Shown one piece after another: positions 1-9,983 of a DNA stretch of 64,000 nucleotides. Source of the DNA: Aralia elata (lineage: Eukaryota; Streptophyta; Magnoliopsida; Apiales; Araliaceae); NCBI GenBank assembly GCA_034770075.1, contig CM068378.1:42002508-42066507 (forward strand). Direction: 5' to 3'. The translations under genes and the position numbers were made by a program. Numbering within the stretch: the stretch's first letter is position 1; each line of letters begins with the position of its first letter. The notes beneath the pieces are model-generated. The model was not told where the DNA came from. It did no database searches and saw only the letters and a program-made list of their open reading frames with translations.

Positions 1-349
1 AATTAAATCCAATCACATTGGTCAATAGTCCTTAATCATCCCCTATATATATATCAACATATATAAATACCATTCATCTCATGAATAATAAACTATTCAA
101 TATATATTGATATCATTTAATGGGCAATTGAGTAGTAAAAATCCAAAATCCAATTAAAATAAACTCCTTTATTTTAATCTATTCCAAATTAATATAAACT
201 CCTTTATAAAAATTTAGAATCTTTGTTCAAAATTGAAATCCAATATTAATTAAAATAAACTCCTTTATTTTAAACCAATTCCAAGTCCAAAATAAACATC
301 TTTATTTTTTAACATTGAAATTTTAAAATTGGAAAATCAATTTTTTTTT

Positions 350-485
350 GTGAACAGTGCCCGGGCTGCCCGGTGAACAGTTCCCCATCTGCCCGGTGAA
401 CAGTGCCGCTGCCCGGTGAATAGTGCCGGTGAACAGTTCCCGGCGTGAACAGTTCCCGGTGAACAGTTTCCAGCGTGAACAGTTC
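350..485 (-). repeat. GTGAACAG minisatellite in the C1 leader
   Basis: About eight consecutive units begin GTGAACAGT (one is GTGAATAGT) and continue with C/G-rich tails of 5-14 bases, giving units of 13-23 bp. The array is the only GC-rich stretch in the first 600 bases. A related phrase (GTGAATAGTG twice, with CGTGCCCC between) occurs at 55111-55147 in solo LTR S6. Confidence 0.85.
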
Positions 486-612
486 TTTTTTTTTGATTTT
501 GATGTTTTTCAAAAAAAACATAATTTCATACTAACAATTATACCCAAAAAATTGTTCTAAACACATATCAACATAAATATGATTGACACAATTAATAGTG
601 CGCATAAGGATG

Positions 613-625
613 GCTCTTAATACCA
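613..625 (-). other. Primer binding site of C1 (initiator Met tRNA type, degenerate)
   Basis: The minus strand reads TGGTATTAAGAGC immediately after the LTR end. The usual plant initiator-Met tRNA primer site is TGGTATCAGAGC, so this copy carries a small insertion or substitution. It fixes the orientation of C1: the LTR at 627-2430 is its 5' LTR and the interior runs leftward. Confidence 0.75.
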
Positions 626-626
626 C

Positions 627-1220
627 TGTAAGTTTGCAAAATAATAATCATATTGAGATACGCAACGGAAAATGGAAATTAAAATTTTTGCAACTTATCC
701 ATGAATCACCTTATGCATAGCTATTAATTGAAGAGGAATAACAAGAGATAATACCTTTGATGATTCAACTCTTGAACTGCTACAAGATCTACTCCTCTCT
801 TGATTTCTTCAAGCTCCTCCAATCTTTGTTCCTTGGATTAAACACTAGCTACAAAGTGTATGTAGCACTCTAGAGGTAATCCACCAAGAACAATTATACA
901 AGAAACAATATTTTGATTTCCTAGAAATCTTGGATGGCTAATCCCATTAATTTTATTCCTAACTCTTAAGAATAACAAGAACACAAAAATGATCTTTTTA
1001 ATATTTCTCTCTTAACTCTTAAGATGGAGGCTAATGAATATGCTAAGTTAATTAGGAAACCCTAATCTTATTAGGATACTTACAAAAATAATACTTACAC
1101 AAAATGTAAGTATACATTTGCTCCTAACCCAAATGTTATTCATTTAAGCAATTAACATGTCTACCATTTTATTTAATTTGCATTTTCATTTATTTTAATT
1201 CTCAATCTAATTAAGAATTA

Positions 1221-1252
<32 letters not shown>

Positions 1253-2430
1253 GATTTCTCTCATTAATTTATAATTCAAAATTTCTCCAAATATATCATT
1301 ATAAATATTAAGCATTTCAATTTATTCAACTAATAAATTAAATACTTAATTTATTATTATTTAGCCAATTGTTTCCAATACAAAATTATTCTTTTGCGGT
1401 GTGACCCTTTAGGTTCTATTATGCCGGTCATAGAATAAATAAATTAGAACTATTCTAATATTATTTATAATGAATTAAACTCTTTTAATTCATATATAAA
1501 TAAATATTATTTATTCTACATCATGAGGGACACCTTACGATAATGTATCATGATTATCCGTATAATATAAAATCAATGTTTAATTATATAGAACCAATTC
1601 AGCAATAGTTACTGTACAATTCAATCTTTCTACCATACAATGTCCCGATTAAATATAAGACATGGATTTACTGACAAGTCTTATTTTATTTAATTATATG
1701 CATTTTGATTTAAGAATGCACAACTCTGATTAATGTAAATTACAAACTCCTTTCTAATTTTCATTCAACCCTGGCCAGGAATTTCTGAGTTGTCATTTAT
1801 CAAATCGCATAGGACATTCTCTCCCTTTATTAGAAGTGGTAGATCCTTTGTCGATCATTCACCTACCTCCGTGTATACTTTATTATACCCGTACATACCC
1901 TATGACATACCTTAAGGTATTAAGGAATATGACAAAGTATAACTTAACATACACAAGGTACTATGATGATCTCAAGTCCAAGGATCACTTGTACAACTAT
2001 CACTTAAGGACTTCCCTATTGACAGGTGAATAAAACTCCATTAGGGTGTTCTTTAAGCGAGTCACATTCAGTGAACTTATTCTCCAATAAGCACCTACAT
2101 ACTTGCTTTAGTGTCTCCACACAAATGATTATGAGATCAATCATCAAGCATAGTATGTACTAATCTATCCGGATCAGTTATCACAATATTAGTGATCCAA
2201 CGATTAGGAACATTTTAGTTTTGAGCTTTCTTGAATTTAGATCTCACTAGCATGATCTCATCATGATTCTAAACGCATTGCTCGAAAACTATGGGTTCAT
2301 CACATTTATTAATTCAACCAATTAACATGGATAAAATATGCCTTTTATTCTATTATTAATATTTGAATAAGATTACAAAGTAAATGCTTATTACATCAAA
2401 TATAATTGGCTTGAGGGCATATTACTTTCA
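627..2430 (-). mobile_element. LTR of C1 (probable Ty1/copia type), minus strand
   Basis: An LTR of about 1.8 kb with TG...CA ends: on the plus strand it runs from TGTAAGTTTG to ATTACTTTCA. It aligns along most of its length, in inverse orientation, with the C-family LTRs at 25162-26770 and 33850-38536. It is inserted in the integrase of G1: the pol frame begins immediately at 2431 with the zinc-finger CQKVKAEH. The left end of the insertion is outside the window, so the target duplication cannot be checked. Assignment to copia rests on LTR style and primer type only, since no C1 coding region is visible. Confidence 0.85.
1221..1252. repeat. (AAT)n microsatellite
   Basis: About ten uninterrupted AAT units inside the C1 LTR. 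The C-family LTRs near 26162 and 37930 carry the complementary (ATT)n/(ACT)n tract at the equivalent place, so the microsatellite is ancestral to the family. Confidence 0.9.
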
Positions 2431-3590
2431 ATTGTGTGGCCAAGTATTTGACATGTCAGAAAGTTAAAGCAGAACATCTGAGGCCAAGTGGGTTACTATA
2501 ACCGTTAGACATCCCAGAATGGAAATGGGAACATATCACAATGGATTTCGTTGTAGGTCTTCCGATGACTCAGAAAGGATTTGACGCAATTTGGGTTATC
2601 GTAGATCGATTGATGAAATCAGCACATTTATTACCGATCAAGATCAAATTTAACCTAGATCAGTTGGCGAAATTGTATGTAAAGGAGGTTGTTTCGAGGC
2701 ATGGTGTTCCAGTATCTATTGTTTCAGATAGGGATCCACGATTCACATCGAACTTCTGGAAGCGCCTGCAAGAATGCATGGGAACGCAGTTATGTATGAT
2801 TACGACATATCATCCACAGACTGACGGACAGCGAAAGAACGATTCAGACATTGGAAGATATGTTAAGAGCTTGCATTATGGATTTCAAAGGAAATTGGGA
2901 CGATCATCTACCATTGATGGAATTTGCTTACAATAACAGTCACCACGCAAGTATTGGCATGCCGCCTTATGAAGCGTTGTACGACAGAAAAAGAAGAACT
3001 CCATTATGTTGGGATGAAGTTGGAGAACGTCAATTGCTAGGACCAGAACTGGTACAACAGACTGTTGAAATCATCAAGGTGATCAGGGCGAGATTGATAG
3101 CTGCCCAGGATAGGCAGAAGAAATATGCCGATTAACACCGCAAGAATCGAGAATTTAAAACTGGTAGCTTCGTTTTCTTAAAAGTGTCTCCCTGGAAGGG
3201 AAAAATTCGTTTTCGTTAGAAGGGAAAACTGAGCCCGAGGTTCATTGGACTCTTTGAAGTGTTACGGAGAATTGGTGACGTCGCGTATGAGGTAGCCTTA
3301 CCTCCAGCGTTAGAACATATCCACAATATTTTTCATGTTTCGGTGTTACGACCATACAAACCCGACTGTAAGCATGTCATAGAATATGAACCCCTGCAAT
3401 TTAAAAAAAGACTTATCTTACGAAGAAGTGCCTATTCAGATAGTTGACAGGAAATAGCAAGTACTCAGAAATAATGTTATACCTTCTGTTAAGGTGATCT
3501 GGAGGAACCACAACGCTAAAGAAGCTACATGGGAACTCGAAGATCAGATGATGAAAAATTATCCTTAGTTATTTGCCTAGTTTATGTGTA
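2431..3590 (+). pseudogene. G1 integrase and chromodomain-like tail, decayed
   Basis: This is the 3' part of a Ty3/gypsy pol. It opens in the integrase zinc finger (CQKVKAEH) and continues through the catalytic core: MDFVVGLP gives the first Asp near 2542 and SIVSDRD the second near 2738. A 2-nt deletion at about 2830, right after the HPQTDGQ motif, shifts the frame just before the codon of the third catalytic residue (Glu). Coding resumes in another frame with the FAYNNS and PPYEALY blocks, then a stop at 3133, then VSPWKG and HIHNIFHVSVLRPYK. The end (about 3450-3570) resembles the degenerate chromodomain of Tekay/Del-type chromoviruses (VIWRNH...ATWELE). The upstream part was displaced by C1. 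Catalytically dead as it stands. Confidence 0.9.
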
Positions 3591-3678
3591 GCGATTCTGG
3601 GGAGAGAATCTTTGTAAGGAGGGGAGAATGTAACGGGACGGATTAATCGAGTCGTGATTCTAGGGACAGAATCCTTTT

Positions 3679-3690
3679 AAGGGGGAAAGA
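3679..3690 (+). other. Polypurine tract of G1
   Basis: AAGGGGGAAAGA immediately precedes the TGTAATGAATG start of the 3' LTR, the standard place for plus-strand priming in an LTR retrotransposon. Confidence 0.85.
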
Positions 3691-4923
3691 TGTAATGAAT
3701 GAGATTTTCATATTTGATCTTTAAATATTTATTGAATTAAATAAATATTTATGTTGATTTATTTATTGAGTTAAATAAATATTTGATGAAATTATTGTAG
3801 AATAATTTAATTAAATGTGTTACATTGATTATATTAATGTGAAATAATTTTATAGTGCAAAGTATGAATTTAATTGGGATAATTAAATTAAATGAGTTGT
3901 TTATTAATTGTAAGGTTGTTCTAATTAATTTAATAATTAATTAGAGATTTATTGCTTCGTCATAATTAAATAAATGAGAATTTTTAATTATATGATAATT
4001 TGATTTAATGAGTAGTAGTGACTTTTATTTAATTGCAATTAAATAATATAATTTGATTAATTAAAGTGTGACAATAAACTTTATAATAAAGTAAGTTAAT
4101 TAAAACTTATATGGACAACCAAACATGGCCTTAAGAACATGGGAGCAATTAAGTGCATACTGGCCTTAACTGACACCCATGTTACGCCAGTTAATAACAT
4201 CAGTTCATTCGTATTATTTTCCTTAACCAAATTAGAAAACACATAGAGAAATACAGAGAGAGTTTTGAGAGAATTGGAGAATTGGAGGAAGAATTCCCTT
4301 CATCTAGCAATCTAAATAACTAATCAAAGGTAATTTCTTAAACTCAAGCTTGAATTTATGTTTTAAGTTTCTCCATGAACGTATAGTGTAAGTTCTCTGA
4401 TAATTGAAATTCATGAGTAGATTGTTGAAAAGTTGTTTGTATTCATTAATATGCATGTATGAATCATTATATGATGTTTTAGAGTAATTAATCAATGAAA
4501 TTATGTTTTAATCAGAATTTTGAAATTTATAGAGAAACAATGTTCGAATATGGCTTAAATGTATAAACATTTATGTTTAAATTGCATATTAAACGGTAAA
4601 TTGATGATTGATTATGTTTATACATGTAGAAACGAAAAGAACGAAAGTTAAACGGATTAATTTAGTTAAGAAACGAGTTCACAACGATTGATTACGCTAA
4701 ATGTGTCAAAATATGAAAACAAAGTATAAACAGTGAATTTTTGGCCTTTAAATTGGTTGTTTAGGTTGTTTATGATGTTAAAATTATTGTGTATATGATG
4801 GGTTTTGGTTTTATAACATATATGATGATTGGGTATGTTTAATTTGTCGATTGGGTGAAGAAATTGGGAGAAATTGGTCTGTTATTCGCTGTTCGCGAAG
4901 AACAGAGAAGCTGAATCTGTATC

Positions 4924-5035
4924 GCAGCGCAGCTGCGCTGCTGGGCAGGTTTAACTGCGCGTAGCAGCGCCGATATATAGTGTAAACCTGAAGCAGCTGC
5001 GCTGGTCCGGGTTGGGTCGGGTCGGTCCTGCCGGG
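4924..5035. repeat. GC-rich palindrome cluster in the G1 LTR
   Basis: Contains GCAGCGCAGCTGCGCTGC (4924-4941), a perfect 18-bp palindrome, followed by partial copies around 4953-4968 and 4992-5005. It stands out sharply from the AT-rich LTR. The identical 18-mer occurs at 56118-56135 in L6. Confidence 0.9.
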
Positions 5036-5977
5036 TCGGCCAAAAAATAAAAATTTTCCAGATTTTTGAAATAAAATGATTTCACACGTATGATGCAATA
5101 TGTTATGCATGTGGTAAAGATAATAAGGCATTAAGAATATGAGTTCTGAAGTGATTAAACGATTACATTGAATTAAACTATGATTATTAATTATTCAATG
5201 TGACTTGAATGTATAGGTTACTTAAAGAGCAAATAGATAATATTAGGTGTAGCAGATGCACGTGGCATGTTTTTCTTAACTCTATTATTTTTATTTGAGC
5301 AAGTTATTAAACCCTACTTCTCTTTTATGCAAGTTTCCTATCTTTAATCTTCTTATTGCATTGAATGCATGTTCCTTAACTCTACTTTATATTGAGCAAG
5401 TTCTTTACCCTAATTCATTCAAGTTCATGAATTCAAATGAGATATTCTAATTCCTTTTAAGTAATACCACAGTTATACAGAGTTTATTTAATTGTTTATT
5501 TTTGAGATTTAGTCCTTAGTTCTTGAATACCATTTATATTTTATTATTGAGCCTTGATTGACTAGCGAACCCTTATTGATTCGAGTAGTCCATAGTTGAT
5601 AAACATTTTAAATTCTAGAAATGTTATTGAAGTAAATCCAAACCAAACTTCCTTTGGTGCGGACTCTAATGTCAAACTGAGATGAATAACCCTTTTATAG
5701 GGGATTATATTTACACGTTACCGTTAAGATGTTGTGCACATACATGGTACAAAGGGCTGATCCCCCTACGTATGAGAAGTAAGGTCCATATAGTCTTAAG
5801 ACTGTTAAAGGTTTAAAGTAGAAATACTTAATAACCTAGGACATTGTTCGTGGTCTTGTGACCCTCAGATGTTCTTTTGATTCTTGTTTTATAATCTTGA
5901 TTTAAAAGCCAAGCCTTCAATTATCCAATATCCATTGACTATTCGCATGTTATTATTATTGTTATTATTATACTTGT

Positions 5978-6078
5978 TGGGCAATCGTTGCTCACTCTTG
6001 CATAATAACATTACAACTACGGTTGAAAGAGTTGATGAACCATCTACTAGTAAGGGAAAGGGCAAGGCGAACAAGTGA
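5978..6078 (+). other. Hairpin and short conserved frame near the G1 LTR 3' end
   Basis: TGGGCAA (5978-5984) pairs with TTGCTCA (5988-5994) around a 3-nt loop, with one G-T pair. About 20 nt later an acceptor-like ATTACA(A) precedes a frame reading ...VERVDEPSTSKGKGKANK and a stop at 6076-6078. The 11-residue core D-E-P-S-T-S-K-G-K-G-K (6034-6066) recurs in S2 with only synonymous differences, and variants occur in S1, G3, S6 and L6. Whether it is translated is unknown. Confidence 0.6.
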
Positions 6079-6346
6079 TGAAGACTTGTTTGTTTTATTT
6101 GAAAGATGTTTATGTAAAAGACTTATGTTATTTATGTTATGTTTCCGCATTGATATTTTATTTAAGGTTAGATAACCTGGGATTGATGTTGTTAAGATGT
6201 TGTAACCCTTTTATAGGAGATTTCAATTTCAGTTAAGAGTTTTCATTTATATTTGTATGGGTAGTTAGATGTGATGAGATTTATTTGGTTAGATAGTGAA
6301 CACCAAATCCTGTGGGAATGAAGTACCTGGATTTGGGGGTGTCACA

Positions 6347-6514
6347 ATTATCTCTTGTTTAAATATAATTTGGTTAATTAAAGATTAACTATTGGATTAA
6401 TTAATTGGTTTATTAGATTATTCCTCGTGGGTTCGACACTCTACTTTCACTTTATTACTTGATTGACCGTGTATACTTGCACGTAAAAATTGCTAGTATA
6501 GATTTAGCCCATCA
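6347..6514 (+). mobile_element. Remnant of the 5' LTR of Athila-like element A1
   Basis: 168 bp that match the last part of the A1 3' LTR (28125-28292), including the phrases CTCGTGGGTTCGACACTCTACTTTC (in part) and TTTAGCCCATCA. The rest of this LTR was displaced to the left by insertion of G1 and is outside the window. Confidence 0.9.
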
Positions 6515-6520
6515 AGTTTT

Positions 6521-6538
6521 TGGCGCCGTTGCCGGGGA
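6521..6538 (+). other. A1 primer binding site (TGGCGCC type)
   Basis: TGGCGCCGTTGCCGGGGA lies six bases after the LTR end. This primer sequence is characteristic of Athila/Tat-group Ty3 elements and is usually assigned to tRNA-Asp. An almost identical site in A2 lies at 47433-47450. Confidence 0.9.
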
Positions 6539-6648
6539 TTAATTCTAGTAATTAATTTTCTTATTTCCAATATCAATTACAATTAATCTGATTCTAATTT
6601 AAACACAAATTTTTATTCTTTTGCAGGCACTCTCGATATTGTTTCAAA

Positions 6649-8032
6649 ATGCAAGATTTAGAGAATATGGTTGTAGAAGAATAGAAAACATTGTAGGAGT
6701 ATGCTACACCGTTGGTAATGGATGTTCAATCCTGTATTAGAAGACCTACAATACAAGCTAGTTGTTTTGAAATTAAACTAAGCATGATACAGATGATTCA
6801 AAGTTCGGTATAATTTAGAGGTTACCCTAATGATGATTCGAATGAGCACTTGATCAATTTTTTGAAATCTGTGATACATGTAAATATAAAGGAGTCTCTG
6901 AGGATGCACTTAGACTGCGACTTTTCCCTTTCACACTTCGTGGTAAGGCAAAAAGCTGGTTACATTCGTTACCAACAGGCTCGGTATCTACATGGCGTGA
7001 TCTTGTACAGAAATTATTGGCTAAGTTTTTTTCACAAGCTAAAATCGCAAGATTGAGGTCAGATATCACAACATTTGCTCAAGAAGACTCATAATCTCTG
7101 TATGAAGCTTGGGAGAGGTTTAAGGAATTACTCAGGAAATGTCCACATCCTGGCATTCCTATGTGGTTATAAATTCAGACTTTTTACAATTGTTTGAATG
7201 TTACAATGCGATCTAATATCGATGTAGCCGCAGGTGGGTCTTTAATGGAGAAAAATTGTGATGAGGCATATGAATTGTTGGAGATCATGACAAATAATAA
7301 TTATCAATGGTCCACAACAAGTAATACGCGAATTAGAACTGTGGCAGTAAATCAGAATGATGTAATTTTGGTATTGGTAGAGCAAGTAGCGGCTATAACA
7401 AGGAAATTGAATTATGGTGGATATCAGTCTATGCAGAAGGATGCGTTGGCATGTGATATTTGTGCAGGAAATCATGCAAAGAGTCAATGCGCAATTAAGG
7501 TCGAGTCAGTGCAGTTTGTTGAAGGATCCAATTATCAAAGTAATCAAAATCTCAATGCCGATGATTATATTCAAAAGAAGAAGCAAGATCAAGAGCAACA
7601 GGCTTTTCAGCAAGAACAGAAGGCAATGATGGAGGATTTGTTGTCAAAATATCAGGCGGAAAATAATGCAAGAATTGCTAAAATGGAACAATTATTTGAA
7701 CATTTTGCTACCAACATCACTAGCCAATTTCAGAAATTTTCAAGTAATACAATGCAGGAAGTGCACAACCTTGACGAAAATTGTAATGTTGTTTTACGAA
7801 GTGGTAAGGAATTACCGAAGGCAGATAGCAAGAATGTAATTGATGCTGTATGTATGGATTAAGAATTAGAAGTGGGTGAAGTCAATGAGGAAAAGAAGCA
7901 AGAAAAGAAGGAAGATAATCCATAAGTCAAAGAAGAATTAGGAAAACAGATGCAAAGGACGCCTCCGATTCCTTTTCCGCAGAGATTGTAAAAGCAAAAG
8001 GTGGATAATTAGTTTGCAAAATTCCTTGAGGT
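6649..8032 (+). pseudogene. A1 gag, Athila type, decayed
   Basis: The start ATG at 6649 (MQDLENMVVEE) follows a TTTTGCAG acceptor-like string at 6619-6626, a layout shared with A2. Several in-frame stops (for example after VVEE) and a frameshift near 6865 break the first part. Recognisable capsid blocks are RLRLFPFTLRGKAKSWLHSLP in a shifted frame near 6918-6980 and the LYEAWERFKELLRKCPHPG region near 7098-7155. The longest open piece is 7194-7862 (222 codons): it contains AGGSLMEKN, a single zinc-knuckle-like CDICAGNHAKSQC (about residues 83-95), a Gln/Glu-rich stretch and ends with the NVVLRSGKELP block typical of Athila gag-protease linkers. Compare A2 gag at 47559-48384. Not functional as it stands. 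Confidence 0.85.
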
Positions 8033-8072
8033 ATTTAAAAAGCTTCACATCAACATACCATTTGCAGAAGCT

Positions 8073-9020
8073 TTGGAGCAAATGCCAAGCTACATAAAAT
8101 TCATGAAAGACATTTTATCTAAGAGAAGGAGATTAGGTGATTTTGAAACCGTGGCATTGATTGAAGAATGCAGTGCAATCTTACAGAAAAAGTTACCACC
8201 AAAGTTGAAGGATCCGAGAAGTTTCACTATCCCGTGTATGATCGGTAATCAATTTTCAGGAAGAGCATTGTGTGATTTGGGGGCTAACATCAACTTGATG
8301 CCACTTTCGGTTTACACCCAATTAGGACTGAAGGAACCGAGGCCGACTAACATAACCTTACAACTTGTAGATAGATCTGTGACATATCCAAGAGGTATTG
8401 TTGAAGATATTTTAGTGAAGGTTGATAAGTTCATCTTTCCGGCAGATTTTATAATTCTGGATTTCGAGGAAGACAAGGAAATACCAATTATACTTAGGAG
8501 TCCCTTCTTAGCAACAGGAAGAACTTTGATTGATGTGTAGAAAGGTGAGTTGACTATGCGGGTTCAAGATCATAGGGTTACATTTAGTGTTTTAAAGAGT
8601 ATGAAATTTCAGAAAGAAAAGGAAGAATGTTTTCGAGTTGATCTAATCACAGAAGCAGTGAATGAGGTATTCTTAGAAACATATCTTCCAGGCCCACTTG
8701 AATCAGAATTGGTAAGTCCGACAGTTTCAGAATCTTGGGAGTCTCAAGAATACTTGGAGATATTAGATTCAGCTCTAGAGTTTGTGAGTTACATTCAACA
8801 ATATGAAGCTTTGAATAATTCAAAAGATTCTTCATCACGTACAAAGCTATCTTTGGAGGAATCACCTACATTGGAATTAAAGGATTTACCAAAGCATTTA
8901 CGGTATGTATATTTAGGTGATTCTAGTACTCTGCCTGTTATTATATCTGCTTCACTTAACCAATTTCAAGAACAAAAGGTTTTACGAGTATTGCGCGAGT
9001 ACAAGTCAGTAATTGGTTAG
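8073..9020 (+). pseudogene. A1 aspartic protease and linker to RT
   Basis: An open frame of 155 codons starts at 8073 and contains the retroviral-type aspartic protease signature as ALCDLGANINLMPLSV (about residues 65-80), in which D-L-G-A replaces the commoner D-S-G-A. The Athila group often has Leu here. The IILRSPFLATGRTLID block near the end is the second protease signature. A stop at 8538-8540 separates it from a further 156-codon frame (8550-9020) that links protease to RT and has no recognised domain. In the intact family these are parts of one Pol polyprotein. Confidence 0.8.
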
Positions 9021-9059
9021 ACTTTAGCAGATATTAAGGGAATCAACCCCTCATTTTGT

Positions 9060-9983
9060 ATGCACAAAATTTTAATAGAGGATGAAGCGAAGCCAGTTAT
9101 TGAGCAGTAACGTCGATTGAATTCTATCATGAAGGATGTGGTGAAAAAGGAGATTATTAAATGGTTAGACGCTGGCATTATTTATCCAATATCTGATAGT
9201 TCATGGGTAAGTCTGGTTCATTGTGTACCAAAGAAAGGAGGAATAACAGTAGTCATAAACGAGAACAATGAGCTCATTCCTACAAGAACAGTGACTGGGT
9301 GGCGAGTTTGCATTGATTATAGAAGGTTAAACAAGGCAACTCGTAAAGATCACTTTCCCTTGTCGTTCATTGATTAGATGTTAGATAGATTGGTTGGACA
9401 CCAATTCTATTGCCTTCTAGATGGATATTCAAGATACAATCAAATTGCAATTGCTCCAGAAGATCAAGAGAAGACCACTTTTACATGCCCATATGGAACG
9501 TTTGCATTCAGAAGGATGTCTTTTGGTCTCTGCAATACACCAGCCACATTTCAAAGATGTATGGTGGCTATTTTTTCTGGCTTAGTTGAACAAAACCTAG
9601 AGGTGTTCATGGATGACTTCTCTATTTTTGGAGATAGTTTTGATCTTTATCTAGATAATTTGACATTAGCTTTGAAGTGATCTGTGGAGATTAATTCGGT
9701 ACTCAATTGGGAGAAATGCCACTTTATGGTTAGGGAAGGAATAATTTTAGGGCACAAAGTTTCAGCTAAAGGTCTTGAGGTAGACAAGGCAAAGATTGAG
9801 ACTATAGAGAACCTTCCACCACCAACATCTGTTAAGGGAATTAGAAGCTTTCTTGGGCATACGGGATTTTATCGGCGCTTTATCAAGGATTTCTCCAAAA
9901 TTTCTAAACTGTTGTGTAGTTTGTTAGAGAAAGATGTTCTTTTATCTTTGATAAGGACTGTCTTGAAGCGTTTGAGTTGTTAA
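9060..9983 (+). pseudogene. A1 reverse transcriptase, decayed
   Basis: Three consecutive frames carry RT motifs in order: VCIDYRRLNKATRKDHFPL (about 9307-9363); CPYGTFAFRRMSFGLCNTPATFQR (9487-9558, in part) with catalytic FMDDFS near 9607-9624; and the thumb/connection motif IRSFLGHTGFYRRFIKDFS (about 9841-9897). The frames are separated by stops at 9375 and 9678. The MDD core retains both catalytic Asp residues. The stops mean no full-length enzyme can be made from this copy. Confidence 0.9.

Larger units (their letters stand above)
1..626 (-). mobile_element. Element C1, internal leader next to its 5' LTR
   Basis: AT-rich sequence lying between the window edge and the primer site of a minus-strand LTR element. 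Reading on the minus strand this is the untranslated leader just downstream of the 5' LTR. It contains two near copies of an AAATAAACTCCTTTATTTT block and a GC-rich array of GTGAACAG units. There is no convincing coding sequence; the 70-codon frame at 309-521 only reads the repeat. The rest of the element is outside the window. Confidence 0.6.
3691..6346 (+). mobile_element. 3' LTR of chromovirus G1 (2.66 kb)
   Basis: Starts TGTAATGAATGAG after the polypurine tract and ends GGGGGTGTCACA, directly abutting A1 LTR sequence at 6347. Modules in order: an AT-rich start; a purine-rich leader (AGAGAAATACAGAGAG, 4249-4290); a donor-like AAAG|GTAATT (GT at 4330); a GC-rich palindrome cluster at 4924-5035; periodic GCAAGTT phrases (5275-5410); a block with GGGCTGATCCCCC (5754-5766); a hairpin at 5978-5994 and a short frame ending at 6078. 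The 5' LTR and most of G1 lie left of the window. Close relatives are S2 (34699-37601, reverse) and L6 (from 51532). Confidence 0.9.

Noticed and set aside
5978..5994. Hairpin as a bacterial-type terminator
   Set aside because: The context is a plant LTR, no U-tract follows, and it recurs at a fixed place before an acceptor-like site.
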